Of a stretch of DNA of 64,000 nt, positions 35,192 through 49,400 are shown piece after piece. Position 1 is the stretch's first letter. Each line of letters starts with the position of its first letter. Below the pieces are notes generated by a model. The model saw only the letters and a list, made by a program, of their open reading frames with translations. It was not told the DNA's origin and searched no databases. A program made the position numbers and the translations under genes. This stretch comes from Setophaga petechia. Taxonomy: Eukaryota > Chordata > Aves > Passeriformes > Parulidae. The stretch lies in assembly GCA_024362935.1 (NCBI GenBank), contig JANCRA010000011.1, positions 3,472,001 to 3,536,000 of the forward strand, given 5' to 3'.

Positions 35192-38100
35192 TAAAAGAGT
35201 CTGATGCAGAAGGAAAGGACATTCTGCATTGGGAGAACTGTGATTTTCTTTATTCTGCTATCACAAGGTTCTTCTGTAATACTAAGCAAGACACTTGAGT
35301 TCACAGAGCTCCATGAGAATTTTGGTAAGTGCTTAATATATCTGTGCTTGGAGCTACATCTGCAGAAGTGCAGAGTAATCGCATCTATGTCTGGGTTCAG
35401 TTCATCAGTTCTGAAAATATTAGGTGTAAGTGTTGGTATTTATCCATAACACCCAATGGTTACTACAGGTAGGTGGTAGCAGGAGCAAATTTCACAGGGG
35501 TTCTCACTATTCTCATTCCTCTGGTGGTAAGTGCAAAAATACTTGCATAAAAGATGATGTATTGGTGGGCCTGTACCTGGTAGTTCCAGAAAGGAAGGAT
35601 GAGTTGTGCACTGAAGAGGATTGTAAAGAATTTCTGAATGAGAGGAGTGCCTGAAATGTGAACCTGCAATTTAAAATCATATCATCGTGTACAATGCAAC
35701 AGCAAATCTTGTGATCTCTTTATATCTGATTTTGAAACCTTCACCTTTGTTAATGTAGTTTTTTGGACTATAAATTTTGTAGGGATTCTGTAAATTACAG
35801 AGGTATTTTTGTAGTTCACCACATCCAAATTATGTGTCTAAAATTTAAGAGTCTGAGCTGAAATTGCTAGTCCTGCAGTTTGATGATAGTTTTAGCTTAA
35901 ATTATTCATCACTTTTGAGCAAAACCTGTGCTTCACATGAAGTTCTCTTTATTAAATACATAATGAAATATAATAATACATTTTGATTGCTGAAGATCAT
36001 GTTTGCTATGTCAGGACTGATTTCCTTAAATTTTGAATTGGTCAACCCCAAAACAATGGATTTTTTTCAGCACTGTAACAAGAAACATATGCTTGTTTTA
36101 CATCCAACTTCCATCTGAAAGAGCTACAGCAGATACAAATCCTGTGAGAATTTTGATGAAACATCATGCTTGTCATTTTAATGGAAGTGTTTTAGCGTTA
36201 GTATGGTAAACACATTCTGACTTGAGGCATTTTCTCTCTAGATAGCAAAGGTCAAAGATGACCTTCAGGATTTCTCCAGTGTTGGCAGTTGGATTTCATA
36301 GGCTGAAACTGTGGGGCAGGGCAAGGGCTGTTCCTGGGCAGCAGAACAGGCAGAGGCAACCCCTCCAGGCTGATGCCAGAATGACTTCACTTCTCATAAC
36401 CTCTCGGCTATCTAGGGCCCCAAAGGGCAAACATCTTGAAAAATTGTAGGCCACAAACTTCATTGTAAGCAGTGTGTTAGCGTCTAAATACCATGGGGCC
36501 TGATCCCAAAACTGTTTCCTCTAACTCCCCTGCAGGCCATGTGGAGCTGTAAGCTTCCCTTCAGTGTCAGGAAGTCCCTGACTCAGCCAGAACCTCTGCT
36601 GGTGTTACTGGGATAAGATGACAGGGAAGTGTGCTGTCCCGAGGTACAGAAAACATCTGCACCTCTGCCTTCCTGGCAAGATATGTGTTAAGACATGTCT
36701 GGAGAAGGAGCCCTCAATGCCTTCTGCTCACTGGTGATTTGATGCTGGGGTTATGCTGGCAGCCTGTCAGCTCAATTACTTTTTCTTCACAAAAGGTGTG
36801 GATCACAGTTCCCTTCTTGGTGAATGCTTACATATTTTACATAACATTTACACATTTTCTGGAGTGCAAATGGGACTATTAATCCTTTTGGCTATCTTTC
36901 TTCTGCCATGAAAGATCTGATAAGCTATACCAGGAGACACGAGGACTCAAATCGGTTGCTTAGAGCTTTTCTCTAGGCTGATTAATGATGTGCTTCAAAA
37001 TAAGGGCAATGCCTGACTCCACCTGCCTAGAGGCACTTGCCTGTCTGGCAATTACTGCCCACCAGCTTCTGCCCTGCTCTCTCCAGTAGTACCAGAGCCC
37101 TGGCCCTGGATCAGGGAGATAGGCCAAGGGCTTGAGTGAGGAATGCAGGGTGGGTGAGGGATTGAGATAGACCCAGGTTAGGGAATCATGTGCAGGGATC
37201 TGAAGGAAGTATAAGGGATATAAATTGACCTCAATCCCCTTTGCCTGCTTTAGAGGTGCATGCTGAGGATGAGGTAGAGTTGATGCATTTATGTGCAGAC
37301 ATGTGGTTTAATAAATTTTGGGAAATGGGACCACTGAGTATGAGCATGTGGAGAGAGGTATGAGATAGTTTGACAAAGGCAAAGGTGCTTTTCAGGCCAC
37401 TACAGAGAGTGACACCTGTCTGTTCTAACTTTGGGAATGTCAAGTTCATGGCACTCTTTGAGGCTTAAGTTTTCCCTAAAGAATATTCAAAGATCATCCA
37501 CTGAACCTTACTGTGAGTGGAACCCAAGCTGTCCTTTCCCTGCCTCCAGGGTGCCCAGACATGGCCTCAGCATCCATCTGCCGTGGCCCAGCCTCGTCTG
37601 TTTCTTTCATGAATACCAGAACATCTTCAAGAAGATGCCTCCACAGTTACAGGGTAGGTCTGAACTTTGGATGCTCACATTTCTGCTGAAAAGAGGAGCA
37701 CTGGATCTTTCTCTTCCAAAGCCTAAGCAAGTGCTGGAATTGTTGTAGCTGCTTTATGAGTGTGCTGCTCTGGTTCCTATGCTGGGAAAGGACCTGGAGC
37801 CTGAAACCTGATCAGAAGGAGGTAACTCAGCACAGCTGGGCTGTGCTCTCCTCAGCCCTTCCTAAAGTGGTTCCCCACTGGCCTGCACGGATCTGGTTCT
37901 TTGTGTCTAAATCTTCTGGATTGCAAGGGGCGGCTGCATAGTGAGACATGGAGTTAAGCACTGCTGCACTCAGTATTCCAACACCTAAGCCCTTTTATGA
38001 AGCCTCATACTCCCACTGCGGCCTAGCAGATTGAAATGATTGTTTATAAGCAGCAAAGTTCAGAGTCCAAAGCTCAGATCTCTTCAAGGCACTTCAGAGG

Positions 38101-41100
38101 GTTTTCTGTCTGCAAGTTGTGTTCCCCAGTGGAGTATTAGTTTAAAAAGATACTATTATGAAATAGTCATAAAAGCAGCTTGATCTGTTTGGTTTGCTTC
38201 AATTAACTAAAAATTCTCCAAGTTCTCCGTGTTTCTCAGTGCAGTCTCTCATCCCGAAGAAGGTGAGTGAAAACTCCATCAATGTGCAAGCGAGCCCTCA
38301 GCAGTGCTCAGCACTCAGCCAGCCTGCTGGAGCTCCCCACACTGTCGTGGCAGGGTAGAGGTGGCTCTGCTAAAAAGCAAGATGCATCCTGCTGCCAGAG
38401 CAGGCTTGGCTCAGCCCTGCTCTGCACACTGCAAAAGCCAAGGTACCAGAGGAGGGGTGAGATCATAATTTTGGAGCTCTATGGAGGCAGTCATCCCTGC
38501 CTAGGAGCACCTGGGCACCTAGGGCAGAGCAAAGTCAGGACATGGGACTGCACTGACAGCAACTAGACATGTTTTATTTATATATTTTATACAGCAACAA
38601 CACTAAAAAATTCTAGAGAAAAATAAACATATTTCCTTTCAGAAGTACAGCTTTGTTTTTTATCTGGTCACAGACTCTTGCTCTTTCTCGTGGAAAGGAG
38701 GGTGCAGTCACCTCTGGAGCTCAGGGGATCTCTTCTGTGAACTTCCATCCTTAACTTTTCATAAGTATGTCAAACTCAGTGGTGCATCTGAACGTGTCCA
38801 AAACAGCCATTAAAACCTTATTCAACAAGCTACTTCAAAAAGAACAAGAGGAAGTATGCTTTGAAAGGGGACTTCTCCTCCAGCTTCTTCCACCCAGCAC
38901 TTTAAAAGCACATAAGACACAATAAAGCACGTGTTGACATAAGTGAGCCTCAAAAAAACCATTGGATTAATTTGAAGGAGTATAATCTTAAGTGAGGAGA
39001 GTTATCATCCTTCACCCAGCAAAACAATTACATCAGTGCAGCTTGGACTGGGATCTGCCTTAAGATCTCCCAGATGTTGCAAGTGGTGCAGTTGCCAACC
39101 GGTTGCTCTGGGTAATTATAAGCTGTCAGATGGAGGAGGGGAGGTTGGTTCTCAAATGAAACAACATAAAAGTTTTTTGGGGAATTGTAGAGAGGAAGAT
39201 CCACTGTTCACAGCTAACACCAAGAGCCACAACAGTCTCTGCTTGTGCCTGAGTGGACATGTCTCAGATCCTTAGACCTGAGCTATGGCATGCTGCAAAG
39301 AGATGAGTCCTGCAGCAAGGGGTTTGCTGTGGACTGATCCTAGCAAATCTGCTCAGAAATCATTTTAGCAGAATCTCCTAGCCTAGAATCAGGGACCTGC
39401 TGCCCACCTCACTAGCAGAAACCCATCTGACCCTGAGGAAGCAGATACCAGCCCTTACATTCAAATGGAAACAGGCAGTCTGGGTAAAAACTACCACTTT
39501 GCTGGCCCTGGAGGAAATCAGCTTTCCCAGCCACAGGGCTGGTCTCCTGCTCAGACCTGACCTGAGCAGCTGGAGGACAGAGCTCCAGATGAGGTGTTGG
39601 TGCTGTGCTGCAGCACAACAAGAGTTCAAGACTCTGGGAGCTGCAAGAAGATGGGGAGCAGCTCCCTGATGCTGTAGCTGGGTGGCTCAGACACTTACCA
39701 GAGCCTGTCCCCAGCTCCAAGGTTCATTTTTGTGCAGTTTCTCTGAAGTATTTGTTGTTTGTAGCACAAATAAATGGTGGGAATGTGACCTTATACCAGA
39801 AATAAACCGGGCTTCTCTCCTTGTTGTGTGTGACTGCTACCTCAGTTAAACACACCAGCAGGTCACTGGACTCATGGAGCATGCTCAGGTCATCAGTGAC
39901 CCTCTGCTCAGCCCTTTGAAGGATTTGGGAAGGCACCAGCATCCTGAATGGCCTTTGGAAATCAGCTGGGAGATGCTTCAGCCTTAGAAAGAGAGGGGAT
40001 TTTGGAAATCCCCCATGCTGGTGTTTCCATGGGTAACATGAATTGATGAACTACCTCTCCAAGGTTCCTTCTGAGAGCCCCAGATCACAGTCCCACTGGG
40101 CTCCAGCCATGCCATCTCTCCAAGTGGTGAGTAGCTGGGGTGTCCCTGCAGACAGGGCATGTGACAGAGCCATGTTTGCCATGGCTTGCAGCCAAGCCTC
40201 AGACTGTGAACAAGGCCAGGGGAAAGCATGGGGAGGGGGAGGAAGCTGGGTGGCAGCAACCACCCCCACATGGCCTGCCTGGGGTGGTGGCAGCAAACAG
40301 CAGCAGCAGCTAATGCTGCCCAGTGCCACGGCAGAGGGAACACAAGCTCCTAGTCCATGGCTCTGGCCTCTGTTGCCAGCATTTTGCTGCTTCCCCACCA
40401 CCTGCTCAGTGGGGTTCCTGAACCCCAGTACAGACAGGGATGCACTCAGGGAGGGTGTGCTCAGCCATCACCCTTGCAAGAGCTGCCCAGTGCCAGAGAT
40501 GCAGGTGGCTTCATCAGCACAGAAGGGTGACAAGCTCAGCATTAGGTCAGCTACACAAAAATGAACCCCTGGCAATGCCAATGGCCCAGGTGGAGGGCTG
40601 GCTTTGTCCTGGACACAATGATAACAGTGGGGAAAAACACATCACCCATCTCCAGCATCACCAATCAAGGCCAGCTCACCCTGACGCATGGTGGGGCTGT
40701 GCTATAACAGTACAAGCATCACCAGAATGTCCTGGCATTGTCTTCTTCCCTTTTTTAAATTTCATTTTTCAGGATGACAACACTTTAGAGGTTTATGACC
40801 AACAGGAGAATTTACTACTAAGTCATATACTGATGTAATGAAATCTAATATATGCTGTGTAATGAGTTATGAGATGTTATTTAGTTTCAGGGTTTTATTA
40901 CTTCAATCAGTTATGACCATATTTCCTTTTATATGATTGCTCACCCTTTAAACATACCAGATGACTGTATAAAGAACACCTAATAAAGTCTGGAGATGTT
41001 AAAATATAAATGTTTTAATTTTTGCCATAAATTTGTTTTAATTCTACCAATGGTGGCTTTTGCACTGGAGGCGGTGCAGTCCTTGTTAGCAGTGCAGATC

Positions 41101-41720
41101 CTGGTAGTGTTCACTTGTTCCTTTGTGGGAAGGAGCTGGACAACTGTGCTTCATTACAAAGCACAGGTAGTCAGCAATTCACATCCTTCCTAGGATATAG
41201 TATACACATCCTTGTTATGCACAGAAATGGAAAGTTTTTTAGAATATAAACAAATGAAAGACTTCTATCTGTGATAGAAGTCATTATCTCAATTAACCTC
41301 TCATATTTACCCCTGCAATTGCAACATACACATGCCCTGGTTTCTACCAGTCTTCAAGAAGGGAGGACCAGGCTTATAGTCTTCAATATCAAGATCAAAA
41401 CCAGGGATGTTCTGCCCATGTACCATTTGGTAATCCTCCTAATTTTTCCACATTTATGCATTGTATTCTAAAGTCTTTTGGGATAATGTCATAGCAGTGG
41501 AATTATATAGTTGTGAAATAAGATCAGGATCAAGTCTTTAATAAATCAATGTTTTAGCAAGCAAAGGACAATTGCAGGAGTAGAGTCTCAGTTGTGACGT
41601 GTTCATGGTGAGTGTGGAGCTCTCAGAAATTATTGTAGAATGGATTTTATGATGTTAACAACTCTGCAGTAGTAGGAGTGTCTGAGTGGATACCGACTGG
41701 TGTAAGACTGCAGCATACGG
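35192..41720. other. Intergenic desert, first part
   Basis: No gene is supported. Parts of 36250-40750 are more GC-rich than the flanks and have several open frames of 60-170 codons, but none has a recognisable domain, splice structure or consistent start. Isolated AATAAA signals (for example about 40981) are not tied to any coding exon. Confidence 0.65.
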
Positions 41721-41734
41721 CTGCCCTCTGGTGA
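41721..41734 (-). promoter_or_regulatory. CTCF-like motif, minus orientation
   Basis: The minus strand reads TCACCAGAGGGCAG, which fits the CTCF core (CCASYAGRKGGCRS) with one mismatch at the first base. Such a match occurs by chance now and then, so binding is unproven. Confidence 0.45.
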
Positions 41735-44700
41735 GCCACCCTCTCCTGGGAATGCAGAAGTCTCCAGCTGCTGGCTGAGATCCTGCAGGGGTGTCACCTG
41801 CCTGGAGATGACACCTACATATAACAGATCTAATTGCAACGTTCTAATTTCCTCCCCACCTCTGCCACAGGCAGCAGTGAAGCTGGTGGAAGTCCCCGCT
41901 GCGGGGGAATCCAGGCTGTGCTGTGCTGCTGCACTGCTGCTGAGCTGGCAGGAAAGAGCCTGGTAAACCTGGGCCACTGTACAGGTTCTCTTGGCCAGCT
42001 TCAAGGGGGAGAAAACTGCCTTTTAGCTACAGTTTAACTTAGTGTTTGCAGCAACCAGAAATATTTTCATCATGTTTGATCTGCTGCGACTGTGGCTGCC
42101 ATATATGTCATAGTCCAAGGATGTCTTTGTAGGGATGATTCCTGCTGCTCTATTGCCTGCAGCAGAAAGGTACCAGAGGCCCAGTTTGACAGAAGTTCCA
42201 TGCCCATCTCCATCTCCATGCCAGTCTCCAAGTCCTGTCTGTGACCAGCCTGTGCCTTATTTTAGCTGTGGGTAGTATTACTGCCAAATGTATTCCTTTC
42301 CTTCCAATTCTGCAAAGCAGGGTGTCAACTCAGAATTGTCCTTCTGCACAGCTATTTATCAATTCAATGGTTTTTAGTTGTATGTACATCAATATGCTTT
42401 ACTTCTTCCAGTATTTATTCAATTATTGATAGAGATACTAATGGAAGGGAAAAATTTCTAAATGATCAAACTTACTTCTCCATTCTACTAATCTCTATTG
42501 CTATTTGCATAAATTTTAGAAAAACTACAGCAAGAAATGAAATAAAGAATTTACTATTCACAGTTCCAGGCTAATAATTCAGCCAAAGAGAATCATATAT
42601 CAAATAAATGGCCAAGTGTACTTAAAATGTGTCTTTGTACAGTAACAAGGCAGAATTTAATCCCATTAAGAAAATGTTGGCAGTGGCTCGGTGTTTGGGA
42701 GTATGCCACTGAACTGTCCTGCTGTAACCTTGGATGTAGGAAAAGTTGACACAAAGCAGCATACTCAGTTTGACATATCTTTGCCCTTTAGGTCCTTAAT
42801 GATGCAGTGATTTACTGAAACATTTAATATTGTTTAGCTGCAGAAATTATCTCATATGTGGAAGCTAAGCAATAACATGCTTGCTGAATGTGCCCTATCT
42901 GCTGCTTCATAAGCAAAGTTTATTTGCAACTCCATAAAATACGGATTTCTGAGCTTTCTCAAAAAGCAAGTCCACATGTTAATTTGTGAAAAACAAAATA
43001 TTTGTTCCATATATCTTATTTAAAGAATAAAAAGACAAGTAGGTTAATATCTCACGCACCTAGGATTTAAGAAAAACATTTTTTCCTCAGGTTTTAGTTT
43101 TCATTTGGGTTACTCTGCTTTTATTTTGCCCCCATTGTTCTCAGAAGGATCCAGAGTGCTTCTCTTCTCCAGGTACTTTGTATGTGGCACTTTGCTGTCA
43201 AACCAATTGACTTCTTTCTAATGAAGAAGGATTTAATATTTACTTTAGAAAAAATAGTATGGCTAGATGCATTTCTCATGACCACATACTGTATCCTTGG
43301 AGTTTTAGCAGTGGATCTGGGGAAAAATACTCTCTGAATTAATGAAAGCATTAGATTTGCAAGACAAAATCACAGCTCATTCAGTATGAATGAACCCTGA
43401 AACTAAATAACATCTCATAACCTACCTCTAGCAGCATGCTGGGGGCTCAGCACTGCTGCTCTGGAGTGCCCCCCACACTGCTTCTGCTCCTCCCCAAGCA
43501 CACAGCTTTCTTCCCTTCTGCTGGTGTGGCACCTCCCTGATTCTCCAACCATGGAAGAAAAAGGATGCTTTGAGTGTTACTAAAATGCACAAACACTGTG
43601 AGTTGGAAGCATCAATATTCAGTGCCTTCCACTAGTCCTCTATTGAAAGTCTTGCCCCTAAAGTATCATCTGTGTGGTTTCCCTCCCCTGTTACTTGCAA
43701 TATCAGGTTGTTGTGTGGAATGAATCACTCGGCAGAGCTTTGTGTCTCTTGGTACTGTAACAGCTTCTAGAAAGATTCAAACTGGCAGTTTCTGTAATAA
43801 GGCATGAGGAAATATATCTGAAGAGTGCATGTGTTTTATAGTCACAAGGTCAGAGAGTATCCGTACATCAGGGCTACAGTAGGGAATAAGAGGATAACCA
43901 TAGATACATGCCTAACACACAAACCTAAGTGATTATTTTTTAGCTCTCATCCTCTGGCATTTGCTGTCAAACCAAAGAAAAACAAAATGCTGTCTTCTTT
44001 CTGTGCGATTGTAGGAGCCTTCACTTCACAGAATACAGCTCAGAAACCACAGGAAGCAAATAGTGTGGCCCATAGAGATGGGGTAGCCCCATTTCTCTTG
44101 CACTAGTCACAGTGCTAAGGATCTGGCAGAGATGCTCAAAGAGGCTGTGCTCCTGTGCTGGCAGCCCCATGGTCATGGCCAGGATGGGGTAACCAGGCTG
44201 CTTCCAGCAGATTTGCTTCAAGGAACAGAGGGGCAGCACAGCAGGGTGGGGTGGTGTACCCTCGCAGCGCTCAGCACCAGCACTGGCTCCTGAGGGGCTC
44301 TTTGCTGCCGACAACCTGGTGTTGATGTTTTAAGGGCAGCTTGCTGTCAGTGGAGGTAATATGACAACAATTAGGTAGGCAAGAGGGATTAAAACATGTA
44401 CAATATTGCAGAACTTGTTAGGCTCAACTATACGAGTCAGGAACGAGCGCAGTGTTTGAAGACCTGGAAATAATTCCAATTTGTCATAGCAGGAGACTCC
44501 TTCCCAGAAACCGGCTGTGTAAGCAGAGGCAAGTCCACCATATGGAGAACAGATGTCTCAAGGGAGCTGAAAAGAAGATACTTTGCTAGTACTAAAAATA
44601 TTCAGTATGAGGAGGTGATAACAAGTGCTTCTAAAGAAGAAGCAATTATTTATCATTGAGTAGACAATTTTTACTGTTTCCTAGAACACAAACCTATATG

Positions 44701-45429
44701 CTTAAATAATCTCAGACTGCCAGAATGAAGAGACACTGATTCACAGCTTGGGGTAGAAACTATAATAATAAGCAGATTGCACATCTTGTTTAACCATCTG
44801 ATTTTTAAAGCATATTTTATCACAGTCTGTATCACTCTGAAAAAAAAAAGAAAGGAAGTCACAAGACAATGAGTTGTTGGTATACAGTTGTTTTAATGTA
44901 CAAAGCAGTGTGGTTGCCTTTGCCATTTTTAGCTTGGATGTTTTACTTTTTTCCCTTTAAGTAGGAACTGTCATGGAGGTTGACTCAGTTTACAACTCAG
45001 TTTTGTTAGAAGGGTATCCGTGAGAGCTGCCTCCAAGATCAAATCTGCTAAAACATCAGGAATGAGACTTGAGAGAAGCACTTCATCAGTGCCTCTGAGT
45101 GCCTTAGGAGATGTGCTAAGGGAAGATCCAACTGAGCAAGGAAGCCCAAGGACTGTTTGAATTGGAGCTCTGCAATGACTTGCTCTATGAGCAAAAGCAT
45201 GCAGCTGTGGCTACTGCCTGTGTGAGTACCAGCCATGGTGCTTTCACACATCCCAGGCAGATGGCTGGGTGTTCCCCCTGACAGAGCAGCAGAACAAGAG
45301 CTATTGGCACAGCTCCTTCACCTCCAGCAACTCCAGCAAATTACTGCAGGGAAAGACAAAGCAGTACCAGCAAGGGCCCTGTGGCTTATTCTCTGGTGCT
45401 GAGAAGAACTGTGACAGGCTGTCTGCCAC
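41735..45429. other. Intergenic desert, second part
   Basis: Mostly AT-rich sequence without a supported gene or named repeat. Confidence 0.65.
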
Positions 45430-46400
45430 AGCCATTCATCTAATCTATTCTTAAAAACCTCTAATGACTGCACTCCCCCAGTCGACAAAGGCAGCATGCT
45501 CCTGAGATTATATGTGTTTATAGCTGGGTAGTTTGTCCTACTATCTAAGCTAAATCTCCCTTGCATCCTGTTAAATCTATTACTCCTTATGTCCACTCAC
45601 GTGGATATAAAGATAACAGATTTTCATCCTCTTTACAGAAAAAAATTTGAAGGCTGTTATCCCACTCCCTTTGGACCTATCTATCTTCTCTTCGCTAGAC
45701 TAAACAACTCTAAGATCTTTCAATCTCTCCTCACAGGTCAGATTTTACAAACCTTGTAATACCCTTGATGGTCTCTCAGGGCTTTCCTATTTCATTCACG
45801 TCTTTTCTAAAAGGTGATGTCCAGTTGCTGGATGCAAAATTTGAGAAGTTCCCAATGCCATGAAGTTACCACTCAGCCCTGAGCTCTCGCATCCCACACC
45901 TCCCCTTGTGGGTGTCACTGTGGTCAGCTGGGGCGTGTTCACCTCCAGGTCTCTTCTGCTGCCTGGTTGGTCACTCCTTGTTTCAATATGAGGCCTTTTG
46001 ACCTCCAAGCACTTTGCATGTATCTCTCTTTGGTTCTATTTGTTGATTCTGGAAAAGCTCTCCAATTTTTCATAGCTATTTTGAATTTTAATCCTGGGCC
46101 CCAATATGCTCACAATCCTCCTGGCTTAGTGTGATGGGCTGATTTTATAAGCATACTTTATTCCATTATACGAGTTACTAATGAAAATATCAAACTGAAA
46201 CAGGCCCCAAACAGACCCTGGGTGACCCCATTAAAAATGAATTTTCAGTTTGATGACAAACCATGATAAGTTCAGCATGTTTTCCAACCACTTGTGCACC
46301 CACTGATTAATGATTTCATCTCTCCTTAGCTGTCTGTATGAGAAAGTCATGGAGGGAACATTTATATGCCCCACTCAGTTGGGCAACAGCTATTTTAAAA
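45430..46400 (-). mobile_element. Ancient CR1/L3-type LINE fragment, antisense
   Basis: Read on the plus strand, the sequence follows in order the familiar antisense text of old CR1 elements: AGACTAAACAACTCTAAGAT (about 45698), TCAATCTCTCCTCACAGGTC, the TTTTCTAAAAGGTGATGTCC region (about 45805), ATTTTGAATTTTAATCCTGG (about 46080), TTACTAATGAAAATATCAAA (about 46172), GACCCTGGGTGACCCCATTA, and TTTTCCAACCACTTGTGCAC with CCACTGATTAATGATTTC (about 46280-46316). The reverse transcriptase would read on the minus strand but is broken by many stops and indels. Part of the middle (about 45860-46010) matches poorly, so the copy is partly deleted or rearranged. High divergence means an old insertion. Subfamily is uncertain. 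Confidence 0.8.
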
Positions 46401-49400
46401 CTGTAAAAAAACATTATTAAATAGATTGTCTTTTTCTGATGGGGTCTGCAGTGATCATGAGTCTGTAATGCACGAAGCACCCAAGGAAACAGCTAAGAAG
46501 GGAAGGAGGACAGCAAGGCAGCATCCTCTGCAAGGAGTAGCCTGTACTGAGGCTCCTTCCCTCTCATCCTGCCTCTGCATGTGGGTGCTCCAAAGAAAAA
46601 CCCAACATCTCTGGTAGCCAACAGTGAGAGCAGCAGCATCCACAGCCCCAGAAAGGCCAAGGGATTGTTGCCAATTCAAGGTGAGAAACATTCTCCTTGA
46701 TTCAAGAAAGGATCAGCATTTCTCTGCAGCCCTCCCATGCATGGGGAGCCCTCCTTCAGCGAAGGGTCTGTCAGAGGGAAAAGGAACATTCTCCTGGGAG
46801 AGCACAGGAGAAGACTGCGCTTTTCAGGCTCAAGCTTGAAGATGATGCTGCAGGAGTGACAGAACTTTATTGCTAGGGAAGAGACAAATAGTTTTTAGTA
46901 CAATTTTGGTTGCCCAGGGCTGAGTGTACATTGGGTGTCACAGCAGCTTCTGCAGCCACAGGATTTAGGACAGAGCCTTTTCTGCTGGTAGCTCTGGGCT
47001 ATGTATATTACACCTTTACATTCAATATGATACTGCCTTTAGCCTGCTGGCCCCCTGCCAGTGCAGCTGCAGAGAAGTTGGGGAAACTTGCCATAATTTG
47101 CTTGGGAATTCTTGTGGAAAGTAATTTTCACCTACTGCAGTGGAAGGGGATAGGTTTAAGGGGCTTGGGTTTCTTTTTGTCCTGAAATGCTCATCCTTAC
47201 TTAGAAGGATGTGGAGTTTAACATTAAAATATTCCAGCTTGAACATACAGGATAACTGGAAATCAGTGTTGAAGACTGTTCAGAAAATGCACTGAATTCA
47301 TGCCCCAGATTAAAACAAGGCAAATGTTACTTTAACCAAGATCCTATGGATGTTGCTAGTGAAGAAGATCGTCACAACTCAGATTTTTGTTGAAACCTTT
47401 AAAAACACCTAGATGGGTGTTTTAGTCCCTGCTCAGACAGGAGCACAAGCTCAGCAGAGTCAGGCTTAAGGCAGCCTTGCCCACATGCTTCTTGGCCAGC
47501 AGCCAGTCTTCCCCTGCCTTCAAGGGGTGAAATCCTGGCACTAAAACCTCTGCTGGCACCAAGAGCCCCAACTGCTACACCCTTCAACTGCAATGGGGGT
47601 CTGCCAAGCCTAGAGGAAGAGGACCACAAGGGTATGGACAATTAGAGACACAGTAGACTTTTATCTGTTTCCTATCAGTAAAAGCATAAGTGATGTTTTA
47701 GGTTTTCAAGAATACCCTAACTCAGCATTTTGCTGCAGCAGGGTGGTCACTGGGCTTTGGACTACAGCCCAGCCAAACAGAATGGAGCTTTTCGTCAGTT
47801 AAAGTCCAAGAAGGGAATAATGATCTCAGAGTTTTGTATTTATCATTGGACTTGGCCTCCTGACCCTCCTAAAGAAAGGCAATGACTTGAAACAGTTTTC
47901 ACAAAGCCAAGAAATAAATGGTTGCAGTAAAAATTAATTTTATCCTGATCTCTCTTTTTTTTTACCCCCAGATACACAATTTCTATTATGTTTGGATAAA
48001 TCTTACCCCCTGGTTCCCTCAGAATGGTCAGTGCAGTTCTCCACATTGGAAAGCTGTGCTGGTCCAGAGATGTCATTATCTTGGCAGTAGCTCACACAGC
48101 CCCAAACAGGGCTATGTGGAGTTATGTGGAGTTTTTATGATTCAGCAGCAACAAGTGTGAAATGGCTGAGACTGCTAGCACTCACCCTTCCTCAACCTTT
48201 TCGTATTCCTGGCACTCCCTGCGAGCATTGCTGGCTGCAGATATTTAAAGAGCAAAAAGAGTGAGTACTGAAGTTAGCTTTTTTATCCACTTAGCATTTT
48301 TTCCTTCCTCTTTTTTCATTTAGGCAGATCTTTATGCTTTTATGGACATGACAATCTTCCCCTGGTTTATTAGCACCAGCACAGATCATCTTGTTCTCCC
48401 AGCAAGCACCGTGCAGTGATGAGCAACACTCCTTGTCCCAGCAGCCTTTCTCCTCACAGCAGGCACTTTTCCCTCTCACCCAAGAAAACAATCAGGGTTT
48501 GTGTGGTGGGAGCACAGGGGTTTTTCTGTCACATAGTGGGTGCACGTTCAGCATGTTGGGGCACAAGCAGTGGCTAAATGATGAGGTATCTTAAATGTTC
48601 CCCTTTACAAGCTGCACTATACCAAGAGGTCTTTGCATTTTTTCCAGAAGGCTGGACATTACTGCTCTTTGAAAATTGAAAGGCTTCCACATAAAAAAAA
48701 CCCAAAACCACAACATAAAAAACTCTGAAAAAAGACTCAGGGATTTCTATACTTCCCAGTACACCTATGGAAAATGGAGACAAAATCTTTCCATGCTACA
48801 CCTAAAAAAGCATGCTACAAGATTCCTTTATGCCTGCCACAGCTTGAAGCTCCATATTTTGTCCTTCTAGTATAATTCTTCTGGTATGAAACAGGTGCAT
48901 GATCTAGGTAACCTAAAACACATCTAAATTGGGACTTTAGACTCAAAAATCCACCTGATCCTAGGCTGCGATTTAGTCTCCAGGGTAGTATTCTCCAAAG
49001 ATGTACTCAAATTAATTGGATACTTCCCAAGTCACTGGCACCTAACTTCTGATATCCATGTGTTCCTCAGGCATAATTTTTAATCAATGTTACATTAAAT
49101 TGTTGGTGGCTGGAGGTTTTGAAGAGGGGAGTTCAAAACCACTTGACAGGCAGGATTCCTGTCCACCTGCATTGGCTGCCTTGGCAGAGGTGCCAGTGAT
49201 TGAATGGACAGAGCCTCATCTCTCAGCCAAAGATGGCTTTCCAGATGGCCAGTGAACAGCAGTGCTTGCAGCTGAATGCAGAGCTGAATTCATTTTCAAA
49301 TGAAAGCAAATTCAGTGACAGTCCTGACATTGAAAGAAATCACATGCTTAGAGACCAAACATGGACACTTGGTTTTATTCTTCTTTCTCACAAAATACAT

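Noticed and set aside
34662..35304. Open frames up to 180 codons reading KGKERKGKE-type or FPFLSFPFL-type repeats
   Set aside because: Both are products of the GGAAA repeat on its two strands.
41630..42004. Minus-strand open frame of 124 codons near the 41.7-kb CTCF-like motif
   Set aside because: The peptide shows no domain or splice continuity, so it was not called as a gene.
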